Below are positions 48,782 through 59,854 of a stretch of 64,000 nt of DNA, one piece after another; positions within the stretch are counted from its first letter, which is position 1, and each line of letters begins with the position of its first letter. Origin of the DNA: Actinernus sp. WN-2022 (lineage: Eukaryota; Cnidaria; Anthozoa; Actiniaria; Actinernidae). Made by a program: the position numbers and the translations under genes. Location: contig JAOWCC010001501.1 of the NCBI GenBank assembly GCA_030867875.1, forward strand, positions 20,861,524 through 20,925,523. The letters are read 5' to 3'. The notes under the pieces were generated by a model. The model saw only the letters and a list, made by a program, of their open reading frames with translations. It had not been told where the DNA came from and did no database searches.

Positions 48782-51700
48782 ATGAGTCGAGCATTTGTGC
48801 GCAATTCTCTGTTTTTAAAAGGACAATTGCATGTATTTCGTCAGCCTCAGACTTCAGTCGCGGCAAGAAGTGTCGAACGCCCAAACCATGCTGCGAGAGA
48901 AATGTCCTCATTCAGCAAGCAAAAGCAACACCATCACTCCACTGAAAAAGGCATTGAAGGAAGAAGGAAGAGCAAGAAGAAAAAGGATCCTGATTCTCAG
49001 TTTATGGAATTATGGAAAAACACTGAAACACATCTCAGAGACAGACTTCGGGCCACTGTTCGGGGTACAAAGGTGCCAAAAAGAAGACAGAGAGATATGA
49101 ATATAACTTCGTTACCAGGCGAGAGCGAGATTACGAGAGAGAGGGAATTTCAGCTTCTAGATGATGATGACAAAATTGCTTACAGGGTTCCTAAAATTGA
49201 TGAATTCGTGGGAAATATTACAGAAACTGCTATGAAACAGAGTGATAAAGAAGTAGAAACGCTAGCTTCAGAGCCAACCTTTGTGGAAGGTGGTATGTCA
49301 TTTGCTGACATGGGTGTTCACCCAAAACTCATAGCAAAATTGAAGAACTATGGTATCACAAAACCTGTCCCAGTTCAAGAAAGAGCCTTGCCCATAATTT
49401 ATAAGAATAAAAGCATTCTTATCAAGTCTGAAACTGGTTCAGGAAAGACTCTAGTGTTCTTATTGCCCACAGTACAAGACCCTGGGAAGGGGTACGGAAC
49501 TGTTATCATTGTTCCAACAAGAGAGCTTGCCAGTCAGATGCTGTATGAGGTTCACAGATTGCTTGGTGACAAATCCATAGTGGCATCTTTTGTAAGTACA
49601 GTATACGTACAGTACACATTTACATGTGTGTATAGATAAAATGGATGACTAACCTCCAGTAAAAACTAGTGTAGGTCTGTGTGAACAGGGAAGGTAAAAA
49701 CTGGTATTATCAACTATATAAGAGCTGATTGCAGTGTGTAAAGCCCATTTTGGATGGTGGACTATGGAGCATGAAAAGTTTGCCTTAATTTGCTCTGATG
49801 ATGGGTTATATAGCATTTAGCAATTACCTTAATACTCCTTGTTGATAATACCAGTGTGTGTGGATATATAGTCAGTCAATTAGATGTCACAGTTATATAT
49901 GCTTGCAGACCACATTCATAAATTTATGCATATCTCTTGTTTCATATACCACATGAAAGAGCATTAGTGATATTATAAAATCTGAGTGCTGTAGCTTTTA
50001 AAGCAATGAAGTTACAGCCATTTGAAATTAGAGATACTTGTGTGAGAAAAACAAAGGCAGCCTTTAATATAGCCTCTCTTTCATGTTTTCCCTGCATTGA
50101 AATGCATATTCTATGCATTGCTGTAAAACTGAACACAAGTTCTAGTTTTAATATGATCTTTCATGTGGTAGCATTAGTTTCCCTCTAGATATTTATCTTC
50201 CAAAGTATGAAAATTAGGAGATGTCCATTACGAATGTGGTCTATGGAGCAATAAAATACACACACACACACCTAACCAGAGACACATTAGGTAACCTTTA
50301 TATTGGCAAAAAAAAATCATGACAACGTTCTAATAATTTTGCGACTTAAAAAAAGGTGATATTTCCCACTAGCAACTGGCACATGTGATATACTAGTTAA
50401 TAATTAATCAATGTTGACTGAGTTGTAAAAAATATTTTGTGCACACAAATTTTCATGATTCTTTTTTTTGCATCATTCACAAAGTTTTTGTGATTTTTCA
50501 AATTGCAAAACACTTACAAGTATATTTGCATCATTGGTGTTGCAAACATTTCCTACAATGAGGTATTCATATTTAATTTCAGGTTAGTGGTGTGGACTTG
50601 TCATCTCAAGAGAAGAGACTTCATGATGCGGATCACCCACCTCGGATAATTATTGGCACACCGAAGAGGTTGTGGGAGGTTGTACAAGCAAATGAATCCC
50701 TGTTTCATAAAACAAAAAGGATTGTAATCGATGAGGTCGACAAGACTCTTCTTCCTTTACATGAGAGAGCTTCACAAAAAAAGATGATGTCCAGGTTGAT
50801 TCATCCTCGACCAGGAAGACTGGTGGTAGAAAAGCTGATGAAAGTATCAAAGGTAGTAACCTGAGTATCAGGCCTAGTGGAGGACTGGGAGAAGGAATAC
50901 ACTGCAACAACAAATTCAAGCATAAATGCAATTTACAGTAGGCATGGTTAAAATAATCTAGCATTCTGTGGATATCCTGTGGTAGTTGTCCTGTGGGACC
51001 TGGGGCGGTACCTGGGGCAGATCCAGGATTCTGTGTGAAGGGGTTCGGAAGGGGGGTTCGATATACCCGAGCACCAAAGTATTTAGTAATTTCTTTGTTC
51101 TCTTTTGAACCCTCATGTGGGATATTTGATTGGCTGCCCATTATATGATTGTACATTTGATCTGTTTGCTGGCTTGTCAGTTGCCTTTTCCACAGTTGGT
51201 TGTGTTTCTTTCTCCTCCCCTTTCTGTCCATATTTGTCTGTGACAAATGGTACTTGAAAAATATACCGGTAGTCTTGAAATCTCAGAATCTCAAATTTTC
51301 TGGTATCAAATTTTTGGATCTTGATATCTCTGAATATATAAATCAGTCTTAAGTCTTGTTTCCTAATGCAATACCTTTTCCTTGGGTCTTGGAGTCTTGA
51401 AATTGAAAAGAGAGCCTAAAGTCCCAGGCTCATATTTTAAAAGTTACGTAAGTCTCTGCACCTGGGAAAGTCTCATATTATTTTACCATTTGTCACCCCT
51501 AACAAGACTTATTCTTACAATAATTAGATCACTCAGATGCAGCTGATTGGTGCTACAGCTACTGTGAATGATGTGCTAAAGGAGGACCTAGTGGATTTGG
51601 GCTGGGGTGATCATGTGACCATAGTCCAGCCTCCCAGCTATGAGTCCAAGAGAAGGAACATACCAGAATGTATTAAGCATCGGTATACAGTTTATGATCA

Positions 51701-52495
51701 TCTCATTCAAGCATCAAAGGCACATGCTCTGGCAAGGTAACTACGTACAATGTAGTAATTAATACACAGAGAGAGTATTACCAACTTCATATAAAAGGAG
51801 TGAGTGCAATACACCTTGTGATAACCAAATTCCAAATTCTCCTTTAGAAAACAAGAATAGAAAAAGAGAATTTAGGACTTGATCAGGCAGCAATCAGTTT
51901 GCTGTTCTTGTGCATTTGAGTTTTTGGTACAATGACCCCTTGGTTTCTCAAATTATCATTAAACAGGTTACTTTTACAAGGTTACAGGTTACAAAAAGCA
52001 TTTATAGAAACCTCAGCAAATTATATTTTGATAGTTGTATTGTCCAGTGCATTAACTCAATGTTTTCTATACAGGGTTTATGGAGACTCTGCACAGAAGT
52101 CAGCACTTGTCTTTATCCATCGACTTCATTCCGTTGACGACTTTGTGTGGGAGTTACGTTACTTAGGCCTGAATGCTGCCGCTCTCTACAAACAAGTTGC
52201 CACCCAAGATCCTTCGAAGCACCAAAAGTTCCTTTCAGACTTTCGCAGTGGTAAAATCCAACTTCTAGTTGGAACTGAAGAAACTGTTAGAGGACTAGAC
52301 TTCAAGGAATTAGACCATGTCTATTTGATGGAGGTACCAAAGAATGTAGACGAGTATCTTCACCTTGCTGGTAGAGTTGGAAGGCAAAATAGGCCAGGAA
52401 CAACCACAACTATTGTTAGCAAGGGAGGGGTGGGTGAGGAGAGAAGATTGCTCTTACAGTATCGCCGACTAAGCATTCCTTTTGAACAAATTTAA
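48782..52495 (+). CDS. DEAD-box family RNA helicase, mitochondrial type (DDX28-like)
   Basis: ATP-dependent RNA remodelling enzyme, probably in mitochondrial RNA or ribosome biogenesis (inferred). Exons 48782-49591, 50583-50852, 51528-51736 and 52075-52495 splice in phase to 569 residues; human DDX28 has 540. The chosen start MSRAFVRNSLFLKGQ gives a basic, acid-free N-terminus like a mitochondrial presequence; an in-frame ATG at 48695 would add 29 residues. Motifs: Q-like PVPVQ; I SETGSGKT 216-223; Ia PTRELA 245-250; TPKR 296-299; II DEVD 320-323; III GAT 368-370; IV ALVFIHR; V VRGLD 501-505; VI HLAGRVGR 526-533. Several are non-canonical (TPGR, DEAD, SAT and HRxGRxGR expected). Residues 55-110 are Lys/Arg-rich. 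The orthologue assignment is tentative. Confidence 0.88.
49592..50582. other. First intron of the helicase gene
   Basis: 991 bp, AT-rich, with a short (CA)n run near 50265. Nothing else recognised. Short frames here are not supported. Confidence 0.7.
50853..51527. other. Second intron of the helicase gene
   Basis: 675 bp. The part around 51000-51065 (GGGGCAGATCCAGGATT, GGAAGGGGGGTTCG) resembles one end of a CGGATCCAG-type MITE like 34858-35007. The long minus-strand frame over exon 2 and this intron is an antisense artefact. Confidence 0.6.
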
Positions 52496-52698
52496 AGGCT
52501 TTAGTTAATTATATTTAATCTTGTACCTCCTTGAACAGTCTAGCTGTGCCTTGCTTTTAGTACAGTATAAAGTTGTAATAATTATTTAATGTGTAGAAGT
52601 GGAACTAAACATTGACAGTATTATTTACGCTAATCGCTATGTATAAGTGCGAAGCCCGTAAAAACATTACTACCCCAAATGCGTTATCTGTTACTTCA

Positions 52699-52724
52699 CG
52701 CGAACGATCGTGACATCGTTCGCG
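52699..52724 (+). other. Hairpin in the helicase 3' UTR
   Basis: CGCGAACGAT, six-base loop, ATCGTTCGCG: a perfect 10-bp GC-rich stem in AT-rich surroundings. It lies 204 bp after the stop and about 60 bp before the polyA signal, so it would be in the mRNA. Confidence 0.7.
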
Positions 52725-52784
52725 CGTTTTAAAGTGCATATGAGGTGAACTTTGTTTTTTCGTAATTTTAATTTTCAATATGTA

Positions 52785-52790
52785 AATAAA
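52785..52790 (+). terminator. Candidate polyadenylation signal of the helicase
   Basis: AATAAA in TGTAAATAAAATG, 290 bp after the stop codon. It is the first clear signal downstream. Confidence 0.5.
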
Positions 52791-52799
52791 ATGTATGTA

Positions 52800-53900
52800 A
52801 ACTTTAAAATTGTCCAAAACAAAAATTTAGTTCTGATTTTGGTGCGTAAAAACGACTTACTTTTCATCAAAACATGGTCCGGAGACTGTACTGGAGTGGT
52901 GTTTATTGTGAAATCCATCTGGGACGTCACGTTGGTTGCAAAGGTTTGTTTAGAATATATCTAGCGATCAGAGCGATTCAGAATTGAAACTTGAATCGAT
53001 TTCATTCTTTCCTTGTTTTGACCATGCAACAACGCAAAACATGGTCAACAAGAGGCTACATGCAGCCTTTAAACTCGGGTTGTATACGTGTATATTTGTT
53101 TTGAAATGAAGTTTTTATGTTTAATCAAATATTTGTTGCGTTGACTGCATGCATGTAGCCGGCTTGGAAATCAAATGAAAACTTTATTTAAAACGGGTAA
53201 CGCTAAATAGCATACACAGATAAATGTGTGGCCCTCCTTGTAATTAAAAACTCGCCACAAATGTAAAATGTGATTTAGATAAACAAATAATAAATAAGGC
53301 TACTAACTCAACTGTAAGCTAAAATAGTCCTGTTTATGACTGCATTTAGCATACAAGTGAATGTAAACATACACTTTCGATTTCTTTTCTGAAAACAACA
53401 TATGTTTTTAAGTTCTTTCTGAAATACTCAGATAAAAACAATTTGACCACGGATCGCGTTATGCTTGATGATTTTATTTGTTTATTCATTCCAGAGACAC
53501 ACTACACTGCGCAATGCCTTTACCGTTTATCATTAGGCAAGTTGCAAGGCGTTCCGAACCCCTCCTTTTCAGCTTTTGCGACTCTTGAGTTGAAGTTCTC
53601 GGTAAGCTCGGCTTTGGCAGCTTTGGTTTGACTGGCTTAGTCAAGACTTATCAGTTGTATAGTAGTTTGCATTATATTCGCCGGGAGTATATTGCAGAAC
53701 ATTTGAGTATCTGAAGTCAAGAGTATCATCAGAAGAGGACGGATAACATCTTCAAACTCAAACATAATAATTTCGCTGTGTCTTTCATGTGGTGCGGTTC
53801 ATATTTTTTTTACAATTTGCATACTCGGTCTCAGTCCTTTATCAGTTTACGAAATGGCTAATATTGTAACCCAGCCTCTCAGCCTGTTATGGTAGATCTT
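52800..53900. other. No gene seen downstream of the helicase
   Basis: AT-rich sequence; a 62-codon frame at 53443-53631 has no recognisable content. No repeat partner was found in the window. Confidence 0.5.
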
Positions 53901-54447
53901 TAAAGTTCCCGTAACCCCTTTTGCAATTTTTATACATATGAATCTTTGAAAGGTTTTGAGTACTTCTGCGAATAGATTTTTGGCTTACATAGAATACTCT
54001 ATGTTCTAGGCTTGTTTGAAATGGTGAAAATTTGACCTTTCCTGACCCATGACCGCGTAAGAAGAAGCCTGGGTCGATTCTGGATCTTACGTCACCTCAT
54101 TAATGCATTATTCTCCATGGCGCCTTTTTATCACAACAACATCGATATATAGAGAATTTATACGGTCTGTGAGTTGTTAGTAAAGAAAACTGTTATTTTA
54201 GACAAAATGCTAAATATTTATTCAACTTCTTGCAAAGTCGAATGAATTAGATGACGTAAGATCCAGAATCGACCCAGGCTTGATCTTACGCGGTCATGGG
54301 TCAGGAAAGGTCAAATTTTCACTATTTCAAACAAGCCTACAACATAGAGTATTCTTTGTAAGGCTAAACTGTCTTCGTAGAAGTACTCAAAACATTTCAA
54401 AAATTCATATGTATAAAAAAAATGCAAAAGGAGTTAGGTGCACTTTA
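53901..54447. mobile_element. Long palindromic element, 547 bp, arms about 200 bp
   Basis: The left arm begins TAAAGTTCCCGTAACCCC and the right arm ends with the complement of TAAAGTGCACCTAACTCC. TTGACCTTTCCTGACCCATG, CCTGGGTCGATTCTGGATCT and TACTCTATGTT pair across a central 150-bp spacer. A foldback element or MITE. The 150-codon frame at 54280 is within its arm. Confidence 0.88.
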
Positions 54448-54589
54448 AGTATACGGTATACCTGTAGGACTAGATATGAGAGGAGTTGGGGAGGTGGGTT
54501 GGGTGGGGGAGTTACTTGGGGAAGGGGGGGCCACCCCCCTCCCTATTTGACCCTCTGGCCACAAGCCATTCAAATATGCAGTAATATTT

Positions 54590-54735
54590 GTACAAGGATA
54601 TTATCTGTTCCGAGAAGCTGGAAGAAATCTAAGTTTCGAATATCAGTTCTTATTATAACCCATCAAATATTTTCTATCCGCGAGCGGGAAATATTACCGA
54701 ATACACCCCCTGTGAAGGGTGATAACAACTAACCT
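54590..54735. mobile_element. Fragment of the 11130-11455 foldback family, inverted
   Basis: TATTATCTGTTCCGAGAAG, ATATTTTCTATCCGCGAGCG and CCTGTGAAGGGTGATAACAA match, in reverse complement, the tail of the element at 11270-11440. Confidence 0.65.
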
Positions 54736-55189
54736 ACAATGTTAGATATATTCCCCGTCAGAGAACAAAGTAAACCGAGCCAATGTGATAGAGCGGATTT
54801 CAATTGAGTGTCGGAAGTGTTTTGGTTTTGCGTTTACTAAGCTATCCTATTGGCTGAGAAAGTAAACCAACCAATCCGAATCCAAAGTAAAACCAAACGC
54901 AAATTGGTTTTGCTTTGGTTTGTCATTGGCTCACATGGAAGCCATTTATGAGTTACTTGTGATTACTCGCTGCTATGATTGGCTGGCTGTGAGTAATTTG
55001 CGTTTGGTTTCACTACACTCAACTGAAAACCGCTCTAACATATCTGTTACCCCCTCACTTTCTTTGTCCTTTGTGGGGGAATATATATACTTCCTTAAAT
55101 TTTAATGTGTATTCTCCTCGACATATTTCCTCACGCATATCCTAAGTGACTTGAAAGAAGAAGATGGAAAATACAGAATGTGTTACGAC

Positions 55190-55262
55190 CCGGAATCGAA
55201 CTCGAACCCTCGCTCCCTTGGTTTGAAGTTCGCTGTCCTATCCACTACAAGCCAGACGTCGG
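55190..55262 (-). mobile_element. tRNA-like SINE head
   Basis: On the minus strand: CTGGCTTGTAGTGGATAGGA (A box) followed by GAGTTCGATTCCGGG (B box) 40-odd bases later. There is no acceptor stem pairing, so a SINE or tRNA relic rather than a working tRNA gene. Confidence 0.5.
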
Positions 55263-55570
55263 TTGAAAGAATCGAGACAAAAAACAATACGATCGAAACC
55301 TTGTAATTTTATGGAACTATCCCGGGGCGGTACTTACATGAAAAATGGGTATGTATGTGAGGCCAAGAGACTCAAACCCTGACCCTGTTTGACCCAAAAT
55401 CCGAGCTCCCTGATGTCTAAAATAATACTGAACCCCGACCCTGACTGCACCCAAAATCCTGACCCTGATCTGCGCAAATCAGGTGAAAACCCTGACCCTA
55501 CCTGCCCAACTGAGCTCAAAACCCTGACCCACCCCCGCGGCATATACATAATACGTCACAAACAGGAGTA

Positions 55571-55594
55571 CCCCCCCCCCCCCCCCCCCCCCCC
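55571..55594 (+). repeat. Poly-C tract, 24 bases
   Basis: Uninterrupted run of 24 C. On the minus strand it is a G tract comparable to 17544-17569. Confidence 0.95.
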
Positions 55595-55700
55595 TCTCTG
55601 GGGGAACTATGCACACTTACAAACAATTACCGTAATGATTTATGAAAATATATATTGTTAGTTTATACGGCTACGAGAAAACCTCGCCATTGTAAAAATA

Positions 55701-55794
55701 AGCCTTTTACCGGCCTTATGTGATTTGTTCACCTCGGGTTGCTCCGCCCTTGGGCGGACCCTCGGTGAATAAATCACATACCCCCGAGTGAAAG
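55701..55794. repeat. Foldback repeat, 94 bp
   Basis: GCCTTTTACCGGCCTTATGT...TTCACCTCGGG pairs with CCCTCGGTGAATAAATCACA...AGTGAAAGGC around GCTCCGCCC/GGGCGGAC. It lies 26 bp from the next foldback. Confidence 0.8.
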
Positions 55795-55820
55795 GCCGAT
55801 AACCCTCACTTGTTACGTCA

Positions 55821-55958
55821 AAATATACCCTGATATTTGTCCTTGGATATTAGCTGATCCTCGAAGCTCAGAGTTTCCCTCGAGCTTCGCCCTCGGGAAC
55901 TGTTCTCTTCTCGGCCGGAACAGATGATGTCCGCGGACAAAATATCAGAGCATATTTC
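55821..55958. mobile_element. Hairpin copy of the 11130-11264 foldback family
   Basis: Arms AAATATACCCTGATATTTGT and the complement of AATATCAGAGCATATTT. Internally GAAGCTCAGAGTTTCCCTCG/GAGCTTCGCCCTCGGGAACT, as in the first copy. Confidence 0.8.
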
Positions 55959-56362
55959 GACGCCACATAGGTTGTTGTATCTATATTTCAACGACACAGA
56001 GGTTATTGTCTTTATAATGCTACACAACAATTTATTAATTGAATCAACCTATCATATAAAAACGTGCACTGACCCGCAAGTAGCATGGGATAATCGGGGC
56101 GGGCAGTGTTTTAGAATGTGAATTAATTTAGTAATTATAAAAACACTCCACTGTTAGAAATGCACAATAATATTAATGTCAGGTGGTATAAATTAATTTA
56201 ATTATCGCTGTGCACATATTAGTTGTTTTCATTCTATTATATGTATTAAAGTACATTTGAATTTCTACAAAATCACTTACAAAGGAGGAGACAAAACAAG
56301 AATAAATACACATAATAGAGAACAAAAGAAAGAAATCCATATGAAAATACGAATAAATACTA

Positions 56363-56697
56363 TTTCTAACGGGACCTGAAACAACCAGGACCCGGCCAAT
56401 CCACAGATCGAATTGGAATTTAGCGTGTTGGTTTTTTGGAGGGAAGAAATCCGGAGCAAGGGCGAGATACCAACAAACCAGAAACCGCATATAAGGGAGT
56501 TGAAACGTGTAACGCCCATACTTCACAACCGACTTGTGTCTAGTCCAAATATGGCACTTTTTATTCAATGAATAATCCGTAGCATGGGGCCGCCAGTTCA
56601 CGTTTCAACTCCCTTATATGTTTCTGAACAAACTCACATATATATGTCGCCGCGTCTGGGGATCGAACCTGGGCCACAGAGGTGAGAGGCGATGCAC
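56363..56697 (-). mobile_element. tRNA-derived SINE, family A, interrupted by a MITE
   Basis: Shares AGGACCCGGC, GATCGAATTGGAATTTAGC, GAGATACCAACAAACC and the B box region (GGATCGAACCTGGGCC on plus) with 44473-44727. The head is truncated. A 127-bp foldback is inserted at 56491-56617. Confidence 0.75.
56491..56617. mobile_element. MITE nested in a SINE, 127 bp
   Basis: Inverted ends ATAAGGGAGTTGAAACGTG and CACGTTTCAACTCCCTTAT, with AT/TA-rich flanks (target duplication TA or ATAT). The insertion interrupts the family A SINE. Confidence 0.8.
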
Positions 56698-56930
56698 ATG
56701 GGGACCCAATACCATATCTGTCAAAGTTTGAGCCGCCTACCATTAGAAATGAGTGAAATAGTGCGTGTACTAAAAATCACATGACCGATGACGTCAGCGT
56801 TACATCACCCTAAGTGATTCATGGGGACCCAATACCATGCCTGTCAAAGTTTGAGCCGCATTGCATTATAGAAGTGAGGGAAATACGCCACCACTTGATT
56901 TAGTTTGAGCCACCTGCCATTAATATTGAG
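56690..56930. repeat. Tandem duplication with GGGGACCCAATACCAT
   Basis: CATGGGGACCCAATACCAT and CTGTCAAAGTTTGAGCCGC occur at about 56698 and 56820. A third partial copy, TTTGAGCCACCTGCCATTA, is near 56905. Confidence 0.75.
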
Positions 56931-57014
56931 CGAGTAGGCAAGTGCGGCTGAATGAGAACACGGTATCTCCCTTAGATTGACTATTATCACACGCATCTCC
57001 CACATGCATGGTTA

Positions 57015-57170
57015 CAGGGGCGTAGCTAGGCATTTTCAAGATGCACGCACAAGTGCAGTAGCTACCGGTTTTAAGGGCCCCCTCTCGTAAAAAAATACAA
57101 GGCCAAACAGGGAATTTTCGTCTCAAAGTGTACGCACGTGCGTATATGCGTACAGGAAGCTACGCCCCTG
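57015..57170. mobile_element. MITE with CAGGGGCGTAGC ends, 156 bp
   Basis: Inverted ends CAGGGGCGTAGCTAG and CTACGCCCCTG, flanked by GGTTA on both sides (57010-57014 and 57171-57175). The ends resemble widespread CAGGGGCG-type MITEs. The 5-bp duplication is short for hAT (8 bp), so superfamily open. Confidence 0.78.
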
Positions 57171-57643
57171 GGTTAACACAGCTGCTCGCTAACGCATAAA
57201 CACGTTTGCGATAACTTTACAGCCGTGAGTAGCAAGAGGGGAACCGGCGATGAGGACTTGAGCAACGTCAGTTCCAAAAGCAATTGTTGTTCCACTTCAA
57301 TCATTAATTAAATGAAATGTCGATTATTATTATTATCAAGTTGCCCTCCATTCTGCTAACAGCTTAGTGAACGAGTGAGTGAGTGAGTGACACGATTTCC
57401 CCAACCACAAGGCATCCCGATAACTCGTTTCTGCGCTTGCGCGTATCCACGAGTTAAAAACTCTACGAGGCCGCGAAATTATAAACAGTTTTTAACCTTG
57501 GATTTGCAAGATATCTACAAATCTGGATGCTTAAATATACAATACGAAGACTGCGTGTAGCTGTACACTTTGTTTTAAAATCGTTTTGAGTTGATTTTTG
57601 TTGGTAATTCGACAATGAAAACCATGTAAAACCTTGGGAACTG

Positions 57644-57920
57644 GTCTGCTTACCCGAGCGCTTAATTAGTTGCCATTATGCACACCTCATTGTGTTATGG
57701 ACCAATCAGATTTTACCTTCCATATCCTGGAAAGTGACAGTTACATTTAAAAGGAATTCAGACAATACTTTTGCCATTGACCAATCATAGGAGTGTTCAC
57801 TGGCGGGCCGGCAATTCACTAAAATTCTAACAATGGCTTTGATTGGGCAGAAAAATAAAACAAACGTGCTAACGTCATGCTTGCATATTGGAAACTAATT
57901 AAGCGCTCGGGTAAGCAGAC
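57644..57920. mobile_element. TIR element, 277 bp, with 40-bp inverted repeats
   Basis: GTCTGCTTACCCGAGCGCTT begins both strands, and the match continues through AATTAGTT(G/T)CCA(T/A)TATGCA. The interior carries CCAATCA words. No frame. Target duplication not clear. Confidence 0.85.
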
Positions 57921-58600
57921 GTTACTTTTTTCTTCGAATTTATGAGTGAAAAAATACATCTGCATAGCAGGCTACTACGTCCTTTGGCAAGACGTTAAAT
58001 TGATTAAATCACTGCATGCCTCAGAATTGATTAATCTCGGTAATTAGCTAGCTTGTATTAGCTGGAGGAGTAATAATCCTTAATCCCAGAATAAATTACT
58101 GCCTTTATTACCCTTTTTCCGACTGATGAAGATTGGGCGCAGTCTAACAAACACGCATCACCCAGTTAGGTATGTTAATAAAAAATCCTTTATTATCAAA
58201 TGCGTCCATGGTCTAATTTAATAGTCAGTTTACAAGTAAATGCTGTACTGACAGCAATCATTGACTTGTGTAAACAATTGGAAGGGTACTGATACACTGG
58301 TACATGTAGCCACGGTTACTTGTTATTGTATTGCCCACTTGTAGTCGGAGATAATACATAATAATGATGTAATGTACAGTCAATTATTTATCACAGAAGT
58401 GCATTGCCTGTTCTCCATCAAAAGCTCCCATCTTAAGTTTCTAAGTGTACTTTCCATTTTGAGGTTAAAGGTGTTGCTTTTAAACAACTTAAACAAAAAT
58501 ATTAATTCACTAATAATTATTCTTTTGATATGGTCATTCTATAAAAATGCATCTGGCATACTTTACTATTGCATTATCAAAGTCATTAATAATTCATGAC
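57921..58600. other. No feature recognised
   Basis: AT-rich, no supported frame, no repeat with a partner in the window. Confidence 0.5.
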
Positions 58601-58840
58601 GGAAAACAAAGGAAATCAATAAGTGATCTGTAAATCTGATACAGATTCGTCCTGAGTTGCATTAACTTTTGCTTCGATTTTCTCGGCCGAAATAGGTCGT
58701 ATCGCCAAAATAACTGCCAAAAAAGACATGTTTGATGTCATATACAGAATTCGTGTCCGTGCTTTATCTCACCTCCGGCTCGAGTGTGTAAATCCGTTCA
58801 AAAGCACAGCTACTAATTCTGTATCTACTACGTAAAATTT
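58600..58840. repeat. Dispersed repeat, copy 1
   Basis: Shares AATCTGATACAGATT, TTTGCTT(C/T)GATTTTCTCGGC, ATCGCCAAAATAACTG, ATATACAGAATT and AAAGCACAGCTACT with 62985-63225. GTGCTTTATC/GATAAAGCAC-type inverted words suggest a MITE. Confidence 0.75.
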
Positions 58841-59854
58841 TCAGCAATTTGTTGAGAAATAATAAAATACCGTTTTCCAGGGAAGAACTAGAGCAATGTG
58901 ACAAGTGCAACCCCTTCTGTGCATTTCTAGGGAATTTACATCCATGCAAAGTACTAATAACATAATTATATCACTGTTCTCTCGACATACTTCATTAGAC
59001 GGTGAAATAGTACACGTAGCTGGCATTAGAGAGATTAAGCACCACCAGAAGTCCTTGACATGGTTAGGGACTTCTGGAACCGTTTTATGGAATTTTGCTT
59101 AAATTTCCTCAATGTACTAAATAAATCTATAATAAAAATGGGAAAGAATTCCCACGTTCACAACAAGTAAACGCGAGAAAATCGTGATCAACTGGTCATT
59201 TCTGCCGTTCGCGGGAAGAAAAAATGCGATGCTTAATCTATAATCTGTGCTGAACAAGAGTTACTTATACTATTGTTGTTAATTTGATGGAGGTAGTGCA
59301 ACAGAATTGAGTAGTCAGAAAAATTCCAGCTCCTACCACTTCTGGAGATCACTGATGTCTATGGACAGTTTAAATCTGAAGCCTCTTTAGTGCCTATTTT
59401 GTTTAAATGTCAATTCTACATCAAGTGGATAGAAGAATGGTACGATATTTCAATATTTGAATGCTGTGCCAATGAGTTATAGAGGTTTTAATGTCCAAAA
59501 TGCTAATTACATGACGTCAAAGGAGGCATTTGCCATTATTTCTTATGCTCGTGAATGGATGTATTTGCTGATATAGTAAAACAAATTTGTAAAATCATTT
59601 ATTCTTAAACTACAAGTACAACACTGATAATTACAAAATATCTGTAACATCAAAGTTTTGTACACTAAATTACGCCCCCTTTCACGTAATGTAATTAGTA
59701 TTCTCATAAAGAAATATTATATCATTCTACTTATATTCACTTGATGTAGAATTGATATTTGAAATAAGGTTCATAGTCAGTTTATGCTACATGTACCATT
59801 AACTGTACATTGTAGCTCCACAATATGACGAGAAAAATACTCTATAAAATTATG
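58841..59854. other. No feature recognised
   Basis: AT-rich. A small inverted repeat CCAGAAGTCC/GGACTTCTGG sits at 59044-59077. No gene supported. Confidence 0.5.

Noticed and set aside
50650..51246. 198-codon minus-strand frame
   Set aside because: It is antisense to helicase exon 2 and runs into its intron; no recognisable domain.
54280..54732. 150-codon plus-strand frame
   Set aside because: Formed by the right arm of the 547-bp palindrome and flanking G-rich DNA; no family.
55190..55262. tRNA gene on the minus strand
   Set aside because: A and B boxes are present, but the acceptor and anticodon stems do not pair; treated as a SINE head.
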